Notes: generated from the letters alone by a model not told the origin. Counted from the first letter of the stretch, positions 7,847 through 17,838 are shown. The stretch: 42,859 nucleotides of DNA from Gammaproteobacteria bacterium (GCA_025355165.1 JANYAD010000006.1:1-42859), one strand, 5' to 3'. Numbers and translations: made by a program.

Positions 7847-9304
7847 CTAGCCTCGTTCTTGACAGCGAGCGGATGATTCGACTTTGAGCCGAGGCGATGG
7901 CTTTTTTGTGATGAATGGCAGGATAACGGACATCAAGAGCACGATGGCGGTGATCGGCAGCATGCCCGTGAATGAGCCGGTCAGGTCCTTTGCTCGAGCA
8001 GCTAGGATCGGGCCTATTAAGCCCGCCAGCCCCCACGCCGATAAGATAAGGCCGTAGTTCAATCCCATGAATCGCGTACCGAAATACTGCGCGTTGTAGG
8101 ATGGCATCGTTCCAAATCCGCCGCCGCAGCACAGAAGGATCACGGAGAATCCGGCGAGGGCGAAATTGAATTCATGAACGTTGCTGAGCAAAAACAGCGT
8201 CACCGCCTGAAAGAAGAACATCGCGGCAAAGCTGTGATTGCAGCCAATACGATCCGAGATCGTGCCCCACAAGAGGCGACCGATCGCATTAAACACGCTG
8301 ACAAGCCCGAACAGCGGTGCAACCGCGGCAGCCGACACCTTGGTCAGCTCCGCGAGAATAGACACCGAGTTTGAAATGATTGTGATGCCGCCGATTACAT
8401 TGACAAACAGCTGCATCCACAGCAGATAAAACTGTGGCATTGCAACAACTTGCGAAGGGGAGTAACCGTTGTTAGCCGAAGGCGATGCCCCGGCATGGCC
8501 CGAGATGCTGTAACCGCGCGGAGGATTGCGAAATAGCGAAGCGGCTAGCAGACCGACGATGAGAAAAACGACTCCAGACATGACAAATACCCGCATCACT
8601 GCACCAATGTCCGCCGCGGTCGGTGTTTGCGCCGCCGATAACATCGCAGAATCAAACGGAGCGCGCGCTGCTCTGGCCGCAGCTTGCGCAGCGATAAAGC
8701 CGCCCGCGTGCAAAGCTGCTTGATGAAATCCAGGCAACCGCGGAATCAATTGGTTGTAGGCAAACGCCCCGAGACCGAAAGCACCGGCGACGAGACCGCC
8801 GGCGAGTCCTTTCTTGTCTGGGAACCACTTGGTGACCATTGCGAGAGGGGTGATATAGGCCATTCCCGCGCCAATACCCCCGATAAGTCCATAGCTTGCG
8901 TACAACCAAGGCGCACCGAAGATCGGTGTTCCGAGACCAGCGAGCACATTGCCGCCTCCCCATAGCGCCATCCCCACGATCGCAACATGACGTGGGCCGG
9001 CCTTGTCCTGCCAGAAGCCGCCAACGACAGCGCCAACGGCGGCCAGGGAAAAATTGGCGATGGAATACGTCCAAGTCGTAACCGTTAAGTCCCATCGATA
9101 GGCCACCCGTAAAGGTTGCGTAAAGATTGCCCAGGAATAGACCGTGCCGATCATCATCATGACAACGGCCCCAGCGATGGCTATTGTCCATCGGTTGCGC
9201 GTCAGTTCCCAAGCGATGGCTCGGGTGCTGCGGTGTGCCTCGATTGGTAACTGCACGTAAATTCCATAAGTCGTGTTTGCTATATACCTACGGACGCAGT
9301 GCAC
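7847..9304 (-). CDS. MFS transporter, OFA (oxalate/formate antiporter-like) family
   Basis: This is an inner-membrane carrier of 485 residues with about twelve hydrophobic segments. The N-terminal half has GTVYSWAIFTQPL in the first helix, then GGFWQDKAGPRHVA as the loop 2-3 signature and GIGAGMAYITPLAMVTKWFP, all typical of OFA-family transporters that move small carboxylates. The second half has LWGTISDRIGCNH, the repeated cytoplasmic loop motif. The long open frame starts at a GTG at 9304, but the first about 30 residues are atypical and a GTG at 9256 is an alternative; the start is uncertain. The amidohydrolase remnant directly downstream suggests a former catabolic pair. The transported substrate is not determinable. 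Confidence 0.88.
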   Translation of the reverse strand: MHCVRRYIANTTYGIYVQLPIEAHRSTRAIAWELTRNRWTIAIAGAVVMMMIGTVYSWAIFTQPLRVAYRWDLTVTTWTYSIANFSLAAVGAVVGGFWQDKAGPRHVAIVGMALWGGGNVLAGLGTPIFGAPWLYASYGLIGGIGAGMAYITPLAMVTKWFPDKKGLAGGLVAGAFGLGAFAYNQLIPRLPGFHQAALHAGGFIAAQAAARAARAPFDSAMLSAAQTPTAADIGAVMRVFVMSGVVFLIVGLLAASLFRNPPRGYSISGHAGASPSANNGYSPSQVVAMPQFYLLWMQLFVNVIGGITIISNSVSILAELTKVSAAAVAPLFGLVSVFNAIGRLLWGTISDRIGCNHSFAAMFFFQAVTLFLLSNVHEFNFALAGFSVILLCCGGGFGTMPSYNAQYFGTRFMGLNYGLILSAWGLAGLIGPILAARAKDLTGSFTGMLPITAIVLLMSVILPFITKKPSPRLKVESSARCQERG

Positions 9305-9383
9305 CTGCGAAAAGCGACACCCCGAACGGATATGTTTTGGCAGGGCGAAGGACCCGCGCTCCCTTGAGGCGGGCTTCGATTAA

Positions 9384-10262
9384 TTATGGGCGCAGGACAA
9401 CGATGCAGATGCCGGCGAAGGCCAGAACTGCGCCCGGAATACGCGCTGCAATCGGCCATTCGCCCAGCAGAAAGCCGGCGAACAAAGCAGCGAAAAGCGG
9501 AGTCAAGAGCGTAAGGCTGGTGGTTACTGTGGCGGGTAGTCGCCTCGACGCTTCACTGTACGCTGCGGTGGGAACGGCGGTCGAGAAGGCGCCCAACAAG
9601 ACCAAAACCCACCAGTCATGAGTGGAAGTCCTAGATAGGGGTTCGACTCCGCGGATCGCCAGCAAAACCATACTGGCAATTGCGCCCATGAGCGAGGCGC
9701 GCGCCGCCACGGCGACGCCATCCGGAGCATTCCCCGCGCTCGCGGCCGCGCGAAGCCGGGTCACGTAAAAAGCGGAGACAGCGGCCGCCGCCAGCGCCAA
9801 TGCATCGCCGATGACAGAAGTGGATGAATATCGACTACCGGGTATCACGAAGCCGGCCAGCCCCGCCATGGCCATCACCACTCCAAAGAGTCGAACACGC
9901 GATACAGGCCGGCCCACGATTCCCTCGAAGCAAACCGCGATTAAGGGCGAGGATCCCACCAATAGAGTGACTTCGATCACCGGTGCACGCGTGAACGCCT
10001 CGGTGGCGAATACGTAGTAGGCAGCCATTGCCGCCACGGCCAGCCAGGGCGCCGCCGGCCGCTGCGTTCCATTGCGCCGTAGCATTGCGACGGCCGCGAG
10101 CACCGATGCCGACACCACCAGTCTGCAGACGGTAATCATTCCCGGGGAGGCTGTTGTGATGAGATGAACGAAAGTTCCCGTCATCCCCCACGACAGCGCG
10201 GCGATCAGACCCGCCGTTAAGCCTGCGCGATCCAGCGTCGCATCGCGTACTTCTTCTGCCAT
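9384..10262 (-). CDS. EamA/DMT-family transporter
   Basis: This is a drug/metabolite-transporter-superfamily inner-membrane protein of 292 residues, with about ten predicted helices arranged as two EamA repeats of about 140 residues. The first repeat begins AGLIAALSWGMTGTFVHL and contains AMAAYYVFATEAFTRAPVIE; the second ends TSLTLLTPLFAALFAGFLLGE and PGAVLAFAGICIVV. Such proteins export amino acids, nucleotides or other metabolites. The ATG at 10262 has a GGTGG-like site upstream. It follows the OFA carrier on the same strand with an 80-base gap, so cotranscription is possible. The substrate is unknown. Confidence 0.9.
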   Translation of the reverse strand: MAEEVRDATLDRAGLTAGLIAALSWGMTGTFVHLITTASPGMITVCRLVVSASVLAAVAMLRRNGTQRPAAPWLAVAAMAAYYVFATEAFTRAPVIEVTLLVGSSPLIAVCFEGIVGRPVSRVRLFGVVMAMAGLAGFVIPGSRYSSTSVIGDALALAAAAVSAFYVTRLRAAASAGNAPDGVAVAARASLMGAIASMVLLAIRGVEPLSRTSTHDWWVLVLLGAFSTAVPTAAYSEASRRLPATVTTSLTLLTPLFAALFAGFLLGEWPIAARIPGAVLAFAGICIVVLRP

Positions 10263-10715
10263 CGATCCACCACGGACGACTCATGACTGACAAGGGTGCC
10301 AGCTTTCGCCGGCATGCGGTGGACACTTTAACCAGGTAAAAATCAGCCGCCGGCCGGCCCGGCGTCCGGATGCCTTGGCCGGAACGGGATCTGAGGCGCG
10401 GCCCTGATGTTCATGATGCCTATGCCGTAAATAGGGCTCTGAGCCCCAACGGCTTGACGAGACCGGGAGGCGGTGGTCGTACTAAGCGTGAAGCCTCGAT
10501 ACAGGGGGATCAACTACATCGATGAACTGCGAAGAATCACCACACCTGGGTCGGTTTAGAAAATTTTCCGGCAGTGGGATTTCATGGCCTCGTGTAGGAC
10601 AATTCACAAGCCGTAGTCCGCCGGAGGATTTGCTTGGCCTGCCTCATTGTCATTCGCCTCGGACTAGCGTGTAAGCTTGCTCGAATTTGGACCAGGGCTC
10701 GGACCCGCCTAAAAC
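10263..10715. other. Intergenic stretch without a recognised gene
   Basis: This stretch of about 450 bases upstream of the small ORF at 10716 and the divergent EamA gene has no convincing reading frame. It contains a near-perfect palindrome GGGCTCTGAGCCC at 10434-10446 (six-base arms, one-base centre), which could be a protein-binding site. No terminator or promoter could be assigned with confidence. Confidence 0.4.
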
Positions 10716-10937
10716 ATGACCGATCTTTTTTTTATTATCACAACCACCACAAAAGAGCGCTCTGAATACGCCTCTCTAGATGACGCGGTTATCGCGTTGA
10801 GCGGCCTGCTCGAACTCCAAACAGCGCGAGGCTACATGACCGAGCGCAACCCAAGCGGTCGGCACATGAGCAAACACCCCGATAAGCCGCCTGTGATGTT
10901 TTGGATCGAGGATGCCATGGGAAAGGTTGTGAGCTAG
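10716..10937 (+). CDS. Hypothetical protein (73 aa)
   Basis: This is a small soluble protein with an aliphatic start (MTDLFFIITTTT), a helical middle and a motif-like end (RHMSKHPDKPPVMFWIEDA). The hydrophobic and polar patterning looks like a folded domain rather than a random frame, and it lies on the coding strand 13 bases before the next MFS gene. No strong ribosome binding site is visible. No signal peptide or membrane segment is present. I do not recognise the family, and no function is proposed. Confidence 0.5.
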   Translation: MTDLFFIITTTTKERSEYASLDDAVIALSGLLELQTARGYMTERNPSGRHMSKHPDKPPVMFWIEDAMGKVVS

Positions 10938-10950
10938 GGTTTAGAACACG

Positions 10951-12684
10951 ATGCACGTTTCCCGATGGCCTAAGAACACCAGCCGTTCTGGCCATGAGCG
11001 GCGAATCAATCACTGGGGAGTCTATGAATTTTTGCTTTGGCGTATCGTCCGTGCCCATAACATGCATTCATTGAAGTCGCCGATGCTCGACGGACGCCGC
11101 AATGTTTATGCATTCGGCATAGGCAGCGCTTTGGTAACGGTCGGCGTCATTCTGCACCTACCGATGTTTTGGATGAGCCGGGAAATGCACTACGTGCTGT
11201 CCGGCATGGCCATGGACCGCTCGATGTATTGGGGTATGGCGCTCATTGTGGGAGGCATAGGGTGTGCAGCCTACGGGTTGTTGCCGAAAGAGCGAGTGCG
11301 GCCGTCCGTAGCCGACCGTGAGTGGGGTAGGTTGACCATCTCCTCTACGACGAAGCTCACGGCTGCTCACTGGGGCATGTCGGGTCTTTTGGCCTTGGCT
11401 TTGGTCATCGACATCATGAAGCCGGCCAGCTTGGGATTTGTTACACCCGGAATGCGCTCGGAATACCATCTAGATGCCGGAATGGTGGCGTGGTTGCCAT
11501 TCGCAGCCCTATTTGGAACCGTGGTGGGATCATTCCTCTGGGGAGCGCTGGCGGATATATATGGCCGGCGCGCCTCAATTTTACTGTCTTCCGTCATGTT
11601 TATCGGCACTTCCATCTGCGGGGCGATGCCGGATTTTTGGTGGAACGTGGGTATGTGTTTTTTGATGGGAGCTGCCGCCGGCGGCATGTTGCCGGTGGCG
11701 TATGCGCTATTGGCGGAAATCATGCCTGCCCGCCATCGTGGCTGGAGCCTCGTACTGATCGGGGGTATCGGGGCGGTGGGCGGATACTTTGCTGCGAGCG
11801 GACTGTCCGCCTTACTGCAGCCGATGTTCGGCTGGCGAATCATGTGGTTCCTTAACTTGCCTACCGGCCTGCTTTTGGTGGTTTTGAGTCCACTGCTGCC
11901 CGAGTCTGCCAGGTTCTTGCAACATCGCGGACGCAAAGCCGAGGCGCGCGCGATGTTCGCTAAATTCGGAATGACGGTGCATGAAGAAAAAGCCTCGGGC
12001 ACGGACCCTGTAATCGCCCCGACGGGTCAGCTGCCTCTGCCGCCGGTAGATCGGCAGTTCATCGGCATCAGCCTGGCGCTGACGCTCGCGGCGCTGGCGT
12101 GGGGATTGGTGAATTTCGGTTTGCTTCTGTGGTTGCCCTCTGCGTTGGTAGCGGAAGGGCGCAGTGTTGCGGCCTCGAGTGCGCTCATTGCTAAGTCTAC
12201 TTTGCTAGCAGCACCTACCATCATCATTGCCGCTTGGCTCTATAGTGCTTGGAGCACTAAGTGGTCGTTAATCATCATGATTGGCGTTACAGCGTTGGGT
12301 TTGCTGGGCTTGGCCTTGAGGGAAATGGGTATGGGTGCGCTCTCAAATCCGCTGCTGCCCTTGACATTGGTGATCTTAGGATCATGCGGAGCCATTTCCA
12401 TTTTATTGCCGTACACAGCCGAGAATTATCCCGTGCGTGTGCGAGGGCGCGCCGCGGGGTGGGTGGCCGGCTGTAGCAAGCTTGGCGGCCTGCTGGCTCA
12501 GGGTCTAAGCGTTGCCGGCGCGGTTCCGGCGTTTGGCATCGCAGTGGTCTTCATCAGCGCGCCCGCGGCCATCGCCTTGGTGTTGCTCGTGCTTTTCGGC
12601 CATGAAACGCGAGGCATCGATCTCGGGGAACTCGATGCAGCAGGACACTTGAGGGCCAAAAAGAAGATGGGTGGGATAAATTAA
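10951..12684 (+). CDS. MFS transporter with N-terminal two-helix extension
   Basis: This is an inner-membrane carrier of the sugar-porter/AAHS-like branch of the MFS. The core from about residue 140 has GSFLWGALADIYGRRASIL (loop 2-3 signature), LPESARFL after helix 6 (the PESPRWL-type motif) and RAAGWVAGCSKLGGL in the C-terminal half. Ahead of it are two extra hydrophobic segments, FGIGSALVTVGVILHLPMF and YWGMALIVGGIGCAAYGLL, giving about 14 spans in all. The first 37 residues look non-conserved, so the ATG at 11062 or 11083 may be the real start rather than 10951. No enzyme gene accompanies it, so the substrate is open. Confidence 0.87.
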   Translation: MHVSRWPKNTSRSGHERRINHWGVYEFLLWRIVRAHNMHSLKSPMLDGRRNVYAFGIGSALVTVGVILHLPMFWMSREMHYVLSGMAMDRSMYWGMALIVGGIGCAAYGLLPKERVRPSVADREWGRLTISSTTKLTAAHWGMSGLLALALVIDIMKPASLGFVTPGMRSEYHLDAGMVAWLPFAALFGTVVGSFLWGALADIYGRRASILLSSVMFIGTSICGAMPDFWWNVGMCFLMGAAAGGMLPVAYALLAEIMPARHRGWSLVLIGGIGAVGGYFAASGLSALLQPMFGWRIMWFLNLPTGLLLVVLSPLLPESARFLQHRGRKAEARAMFAKFGMTVHEEKASGTDPVIAPTGQLPLPPVDRQFIGISLALTLAALAWGLVNFGLLLWLPSALVAEGRSVAASSALIAKSTLLAAPTIIIAAWLYSAWSTKWSLIIMIGVTALGLLGLALREMGMGALSNPLLPLTLVILGSCGAISILLPYTAENYPVRVRGRAAGWVAGCSKLGGLLAQGLSVAGAVPAFGIAVVFISAPAAIALVLLVLFGHETRGIDLGELDAAGHLRAKKKMGGIN

Positions 12685-12753
12685 GATCTTTCGATCCATG
12701 GCGCGCCGGCATGGCGCATATGAGACTCCAATGCCCTGGAACGACCCTTCCCG

Positions 12754-13380
12754 TTACAGTTTAGGTATGTGAAAGCGGCTGATCATCAGGGAACCGGACA
12801 GCCCAAAGATCAGCGCAAACGGGTGTATTACGTGGGTGGCAATCCTCACTTCGCCCAGCCATAGGTGCTCGCCGATATCTCCGAGAAACGCGGCGAGCGT
12901 CAAAATGCACACCACGAGAAACGAGGTCGGTATGGGAGTGCCTTCGAAATACTTGACCTTGGCGGTCCCTCCGGACAACTCTTCCGCAGTCACGTTGTAG
13001 CGTGCGAGACGTGAAACACCGCAGGCGACGAAATAGCCCAAAATGATTCGGTCATAAAGTCCTTGCATACCGCAAGCGTAACCAATCATCGCAGGAGTAA
13101 CGCCGAAAGAAATAACATCAGCCAGTGAATCCAGTTCACGGCCCATCGCAGAGTTGGTTTGCCTCCATCTCGCCACCCGTCCGTCAACCACGTCAAAGAT
13201 GAAGGCCGCCAGCACTAGGGCACCCGCGAAATAGATGTGTTCAACGTTTCCGGTTTGCACGTAGCTTATCGTGGAAAACAACGCCGCCGTGCCGCAAATG
13301 GCATTGCCGAGCGTGAACCAATCGGCCAAATGGAACTCGCGAATCATCGAGAAAGGTTTTCGCGGTCTAGCGGTGTTCAT
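12754..13380 (-). CDS. pssA: CDP-diacylglycerol--serine O-phosphatidyltransferase
   Basis: This enzyme makes phosphatidylserine from CDP-diacylglycerol and serine, the first step to phosphatidylethanolamine in the inner membrane. The CDP-alcohol phosphatidyltransferase signature is complete: D66-G67 then A70-R71, G80, D84 and D88, in DGRVARWRQTNSAMGRELDS. Six or so hydrophobic segments and the 208-residue length fit the membrane-type (subclass II) enzyme rather than the soluble enterobacterial one. N-terminal FHLADWFTLGNAICG is typical. The ATG start has only a weak site upstream. The gene stands alone, converging on the MFS gene; psd is not nearby. Confidence 0.93.
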   Translation of the reverse strand: MNTARPRKPFSMIREFHLADWFTLGNAICGTAALFSTISYVQTGNVEHIYFAGALVLAAFIFDVVDGRVARWRQTNSAMGRELDSLADVISFGVTPAMIGYACGMQGLYDRIILGYFVACGVSRLARYNVTAEELSGGTAKVKYFEGTPIPTSFLVVCILTLAAFLGDIGEHLWLGEVRIATHVIHPFALIFGLSGSLMISRFHIPKL

Positions 13381-13562
13381 GAGAGGGTTCCGGACGCAGG
13401 ACTCATGCCTGATTCTACCGTGTCTGCGGCGCTGCGCATGGCCTGGACTCCATAATTGAGGACCTGCGGATCACGCTGCGAACCAGTCAGTCAAAAATCG
13501 CACCGCCATACGTCCCGCAGGGCATGCCTTTGTTGCCCGCGCAGGATCGCCCGACTCCGAAG

Positions 13563-13598
13563 AAAAAAAACCGCTCTCGACATTGCCAGAGGCGGTTT
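13563..13598 (-). terminator. Rho-independent terminator of the molybdenum hydroxylase operon
   Basis: On the minus strand, arms AAACCGCCTCT (13588-13598) and AGAGCGGTTT (13568-13577) form a GC-rich stem with one bulge and a ten-base loop. It runs into an eight-U tract (13563-13570). It lies about 20 bases after the stop of the large hydroxylase subunit, the expected place for an intrinsic terminator. Confidence 0.8.
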
Positions 13599-13619
13599 GA
13601 GGCTTGATCAGCAACTTGC

Positions 13620-15929
13620 TCAAGTCGTGCGTTTCGCCTGATCCTTGATGGGTAGTCGGCGAATTCGCTTGCCGGTGGCCGCGAAAATCGCGTTGCAAAG
13701 GGCGGGTGCAATGGGCGGTATACCCGGTTCACCGACACCACCCAACGGCACGCTCCAATCGGTCGCCGGAATCAAGTGCAACCGGATGTCGGTGGGGGCT
13801 TCGTTGATGCGGGTCACACGATACTGGTGGAAGTTATCCTGTTGCGACCGTCCGCGTTTGAAGGTGATCTCGCCAAACATCGCGAGGCTTATTCCCATGA
13901 TCACGGCCCCCTCGAGCTGCGAGCGAATGCGGTCAGGATTGACTTGCGGACCACAGTCAAAGGCCACATCCACACGCGGAATCTTGATTCGTCCCGCATC
14001 ATCGATCTGCACTTCGACCACCACAGCGGTATAGCTTAAAAAACTGTAATGAGCCGCCAATCCCTGACCGCGGCCCCGTGCGAGCGTTTTGCCCCACTCG
14101 GCTTCTTGAGTGACGGTTTCGATAACGTGCCGCAAGCGGCCGGTATCAACCGGATAGCGCTCGGGAGATTCGCCATGATTCCAGCTGTCTTGCTGGCTGC
14201 GAGGATCGATTTTGCGCGCCGGTCCGATGAGTTCCAGCAGATAGTCGCGATGATTTTTATTGGCGCTTGCCGCCAGTTCCGACACAAACGATTGTATGGC
14301 AAAGGCGTGGGGTATATTGGATACGGAACGGAACCAGCCGACGCGGCAATGTGCGCTAGCTTCCGGGTTTTCAAGCCGCAGATTGGAAATAGCAAAGGGC
14401 AGGTTGATAAAACCCATTCCCAGCTCCGGCGGCACTTCGTGATTTATCTTCGGATCGAATAGTGTCGCAAGCGAGGGGGCAACACTGCGATGCAGCCAAG
14501 CGCTGACTTTGCCGTCGGCGTCCATACCCGCTTTCAAATATTCAACGGACACGGTATGCAGGAAATCGTGGTGCAGATCGTCTTCGCGAGTCCATGTCAC
14601 TTTAACCGGACGCCCCATCGCTTGAGACAAAAGCGCGGCCTCGGTGGCAAAGTCCGGCTTCGATTTACGCCCGAACCCACCGCCGAGCAACATCACATGC
14701 ACGGTGACATTTTCCGGGGTGATGCCAAGATGCTTTGCGACATCCTCGCGGGTTACTTGGGGCGCCTGGGTCGGCGCCCAAACTTCGCACTTGCCATCGG
14801 TGAAGCGAGCTACTGCAGCGGGCGGCTCCATAGTTGCGTGTGCAATGTGCGGGATGTAGTACTCAGCCTCGATTGACTTGGCGCTGGACTGAAACGCATG
14901 GTCGACGTCACCCGACTCGCGTACAACCATGCCGGGTCGCCGAGCGGCGTCATGAAGCGCGTCGTGATACGCATCGGAATCGTAGCTGCCGTTGGCGCCG
15001 TCTTCCCACTCGATCTTCAGCAGCTTTCGCCCCGCAATGGCGGCGCCGGTGGAATTGGCAATGACGGCGACACCGGCGAGAATATGAAATTCAGCGGTTG
15101 CGATGCTCGCGGGCATCTGCAGCACTTTCTGAACGCCAGGTGAGGCGGCGGCCGCCGCGCCGTCGAACTGCTTGATGCTACCGCCGAGTACTGGGGAGCG
15201 TGCGATGACGGCGAAGCTCATGTCTTTGAACCAGGGGTCGATGCCGTACTGTGCTTGACCGGTGACAATGTCGTGTCCATCCGCAAGCGCTACTCCGCCT
15301 TTACCGAGGTAGCGAAAGTCCTGCGGCGATTTCAAGCGCAATGAATCCCGCGCCGGGACCGGCAACTTGGAGGCGCGCTTTGCAAGCACACCGTACCCGA
15401 GCTTACGGCCTGTTTTTTGATGCACCACTTCATGATTGAGCGCCCGCACTTCGGCGACCGGTACGCTCCAAGACAATGCCGCGGCCTGTTCCAGCATCAT
15501 TCTGGCAGCGGCGCCGCAGCGTCGCATTGGCTCGATGAAATGCCGCGTGCTGCGCGAGCCGTCAGTGTCTTGGCTGCCGTACTTCTCTTCATCGGCAGGA
15601 GCTTGTTGGACACGGACTTTGGCCCAATCCGCTTCCAATTCCTCCGCAACGATAAGCGGCATGCCGGTGCGCACGCCTTGCCCCATTTCCGAGCGATGCA
15701 CCATGATGGTTACCCAGCCGTCATCGCCGACGCTGAGGAACACTAATGGACTATCCACAGTGCCATGCGGCATGCCCTCGGCACCATACTTTGGGGGATC
15801 AGTCGGCGCGGCCTTCGCGATGCGTAAAACGTCCGCCACCAGCACCAGACCTCCCATCGCTTGAAGCCTCAGTAAGAATGAGCGCCGACTCAAGCCTTCA
15901 GGTGAGGTCGATTCATCAGCGGCGATCAT
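13620..15929 (-). CDS. Molybdenum hydroxylase large subunit (isoquinoline 1-oxidoreductase beta-like)
   Basis: This is the molybdopterin-binding subunit of a xanthine oxidase-family aldehyde or N-heterocycle hydroxylase. It has a Tat signal ([15 protein letters not shown]) as in IorB-type subunits, so the complex is exported folded. Markers are [19 protein letters not shown] for cofactor binding and [15 protein letters not shown], which holds the catalytic Glu near the C-terminus. I chose the ATG at 15929 because it overlaps the small-subunit stop as ATGA, a translational-coupling arrangement; the frame stays open 21 codons further upstream without support. At about 769 residues it matches IorB length. 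No XdhC-type maturation gene is adjacent. The substrate is unknown. Confidence 0.92.
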   Translation of the reverse strand: MIAADESTSPEGLSRRSFLLRLQAMGGLVLVADVLRIAKAAPTDPPKYGAEGMPHGTVDSPLVFLSVGDDGWVTIMVHRSEMGQGVRTGMPLIVAEELEADWAKVRVQQAPADEEKYGSQDTDGSRSTRHFIEPMRRCGAAARMMLEQAAALSWSVPVAEVRALNHEVVHQKTGRKLGYGVLAKRASKLPVPARDSLRLKSPQDFRYLGKGGVALADGHDIVTGQAQYGIDPWFKDMSFAVIARSPVLGGSIKQFDGAAAAASPGVQKVLQMPASIATAEFHILAGVAVIANSTGAAIAGRKLLKIEWEDGANGSYDSDAYHDALHDAARRPGMVVRESGDVDHAFQSSAKSIEAEYYIPHIAHATMEPPAAVARFTDGKCEVWAPTQAPQVTREDVAKHLGITPENVTVHVMLLGGGFGRKSKPDFATEAALLSQAMGRPVKVTWTREDDLHHDFLHTVSVEYLKAGMDADGKVSAWLHRSVAPSLATLFDPKINHEVPPELGMGFINLPFAISNLRLENPEASAHCRVGWFRSVSNIPHAFAIQSFVSELAASANKNHRDYLLELIGPARKIDPRSQQDSWNHGESPERYPVDTGRLRHVIETVTQEAEWGKTLARGRGQGLAAHYSFLSYTAVVVEVQIDDAGRIKIPRVDVAFDCGPQVNPDRIRSQLEGAVIMGISLAMFGEITFKRGRSQQDNFHQYRVTRINEAPTDIRLHLIPATDWSVPLGGVGEPGIPPIAPALCNAIFAATGKRIRRLPIKDQAKRTT

Positions 15930-16387
15930 GGCTTTGCTCCCTGATCGGCAGCCTGCTTGATAGCCGCTCGAATGCGTGTATACGTTCCGCAACGGCAGAT
16001 ATTCCCGGACATGGCGGCGTCGATGTCAGCATCACTTGGGTGGGGTTTCACTTGCAGCAGGGCCGCCGCGGACATAATTTGTCCAGCCTGGCAATAACCG
16101 CATTGAGGCACGTTGAGTTCTTGCCACGCCCCCTGCAGTGCCGCGCCGACAGGCGTGGCCCCGATACCCTCGATCGTGGTGATTTTCTTTCCAACCGCCT
16201 GCTCAAGAGTCAGGACACAAGAGCGCAGCGCTTGACCGTCGATCAACACGGTGCACGCCCCGCATAAGGCCATGCCGCAACCGTACTTGGTCCCTGTCAT
16301 CCCCAGAAGATCGCGCAGAACCCAGAGCAGCGGTAGTGCAGGCTCGGCGACGATGGCGACGGTCTGATCGTTTATCTGTAATTCCAT
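15926..16387 (-). CDS. Molybdenum hydroxylase 2Fe-2S subunit (isoquinoline 1-oxidoreductase alpha-like)
   Basis: This small electron-transfer subunit carries two 2Fe-2S clusters. The plant-ferredoxin-like N-terminal cluster is bound by [15 protein letters not shown] and a later Cys (C37, C42, C45, C57 counted from 16387). The helical C-terminal cluster is bound by QCGYCQAGQ and ICRCGTY (C96, C99, C131, C133). The ATG at 16387 has GGGAG five bases upstream, so it is preferred over the ATG at 16399. Electrons would pass from the molybdenum centre of the overlapping large subunit through these clusters to an acceptor, often a membrane cytochrome. No cytochrome partner gene is encoded next to it. 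Confidence 0.94.
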   Translation of the reverse strand: MELQINDQTVAIVAEPALPLLWVLRDLLGMTGTKYGCGMALCGACTVLIDGQALRSCVLTLEQAVGKKITTIEGIGATPVGAALQGAWQELNVPQCGYCQAGQIMSAAALLQVKPHPSDADIDAAMSGNICRCGTYTRIRAAIKQAADQGAKP

Positions 16388-16404
16388 CTGAACTCCCATG
16401 AGCG

Positions 16405-16716
16405 CTAATTGCGACCTGTTCCCGACAATACTTTGATGACCCGCTTCTCGCCCGTGCCGACGAAGGTTTGTTCTCGATACACCACCTTGTCACCGATGTG
16501 TATTTCAACCACATGTTCTCCCGAAGTCACGTTCAGCACTTGCGGCTTGCCGCTGAATTCGGCGGTTTGGCCACTTTGAACACCGTCAACGAAGGCGATT
16601 GAACCCGCGGGGGCGCCGGTCACGATAATCTCTGAGGGGTCCCGAGGCGCATTGGCGCGGTGAAACCAGCTGCATGCGGACAGGCACGCAAGTGCCATAA
16701 AAATAAAGTTTTTCAA
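16405..16716 (-). CDS. Small lipoprotein with PEGA-like domain
   Basis: The 103-residue product starts [15 protein letters not shown], a short signal with lipobox LSAC and Cys15 as the lipidation site, so it is probably a membrane-anchored lipoprotein. The rest is a small beta domain with [20 protein letters not shown], resembling PEGA-type carbohydrate- or surface-associated modules. It ends 17 bases before the preferred start of the 2Fe-2S subunit on the same strand, so it is likely the first gene of that operon. Its role with the hydroxylase is not known. Confidence 0.7.
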   Translation of the reverse strand: MKNFIFMALACLSACSWFHRANAPRDPSEIIVTGAPAGSIAFVDGVQSGQTAEFSGKPQVLNVTSGEHVVEIHIGDKVVYREQTFVGTGEKRVIKVLSGTGRN

Positions 16717-16944
16717 TCAGCGCCCCTTAAGCCTGCCTAAATATTAGGTTGATTAGCGTTCACAATGCTACTCGGGTCGAGACGAAATCGGGACTGTCTT
16801 GAATTGCGACGGGTGAGGTCGCGCAATGCGCGCACTTTAGGGCAGAGAATCCTGGGTACAAATCGGCGTCTAACTCAAGCATTTTTATTGACTTAGGCTG
16901 GAGTTCGCGAAAAACGGCCGCATAAAGCGATGGAGGAGCCAAAC

Positions 16945-17838
16945 GTGAAGAAAATTGTGGGTATTTACAGTGCACCTGGGCAGCACTGGGTGGGTGACGG
17001 GTTTCCGGTACGCTCGCTATTTTCATATCAGAGTCACGGCCAGCACATCAGCCCCTTCCTGCTGCTCGATCGGGCGGGGCCGCAACGTTTTGCGCCGACG
17101 GCCGCGCGCCGTGGTGTTGGAGAACATCCGCACCGGGGTTTTGAGACCGTCACCATTGTTTACGAAGGCGAAGTAGAGCATCGCGATTCCACCGGCAGCG
17201 GAGGGACGATCGGTCCCGGCGATGTGCAGTGGATGACGGCGGGCGGCGGCATCTTACACGAGGAGTTTCACTCGCCAGCCTTCGCCAAGGCTGGGGGCAC
17301 GCTCGATATGGTGCAGCTCTGGGTCAATCTGCCCGCCAAAGATAAGGCTGCGCGGCCTCGCTACCAGACATTGCTGAACAAGGACATTCCAGTGGCGCCA
17401 TTGCCGCGCGCTGCAGGTTCGGTGCGAGTCATCGCCGGTGAATATGCTGGGTATAAGGGACCCGCCTTGACCTTCTCACCCATTGATGTGTGGGACGTGA
17501 GCCTGCGGCAGGGGGCCAGTGCGCTATTCAATTTCCCGGCAAATCGTACTGTGGCGATGGTGATTCTGCGCGGTACGGTGCAAGTTGACGGCGACGCGGT
17601 TGCGCGCGAGGGACAACTCGTCGTGATGGATTGCCAGGCAGGCTCCGTCGCGCTTCAAGCCAGTATGGACTCGACATTCCTGGTGTTGAGCGGTGAACCG
17701 CTCAATGAGCCCATCGTCGGTCTCGGCCCATTTGTCATGAACACAGCGGCGCAGATAGAACAAGCTGTCAAGGACTTCAATTCCGGCCGCTTCGGGCGCA
17801 TATCCACGTCTGCCGGCGTTCAATCAGTCGATGGCTAA
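16945..17838 (+). CDS. Pirin family protein
   Basis: This is a bicupin of the pirin family, some members of which act as quercetin 2,3-dioxygenases or redox sensors. The N-terminal cupin has GEHPHRGFETVTIVYEGEVE with the two metal-binding His, then GDVQWMTAGGGILHEEFH supplying further His and Glu ligands. The C-terminal cupin is more degenerate, as usual. I choose the GTG at 16945 as start because GGAGGAG sits six bases upstream; the ATG at 16930 overlaps that site itself. Length about 297 residues is typical. The stop overlaps the stop of the convergent outer-membrane gene by two bases. Confidence 0.92.
   Translation: MKKIVGIYSAPGQHWVGDGFPVRSLFSYQSHGQHISPFLLLDRAGPQRFAPTAARRGVGEHPHRGFETVTIVYEGEVEHRDSTGSGGTIGPGDVQWMTAGGGILHEEFHSPAFAKAGGTLDMVQLWVNLPAKDKAARPRYQTLLNKDIPVAPLPRAAGSVRVIAGEYAGYKGPALTFSPIDVWDVSLRQGASALFNFPANRTVAMVILRGTVQVDGDAVAREGQLVVMDCQAGSVALQASMDSTFLVLSGEPLNEPIVGLGPFVMNTAAQIEQAVKDFNSGRFGRISTSAGVQSVDG

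Noticed and set aside
8652-9212. Minus-strand frame of 186 codons inside the OFA carrier
   Set aside because: It is an alternative frame of the real transporter; the translation is Arg/Gly-rich with no membrane segments.
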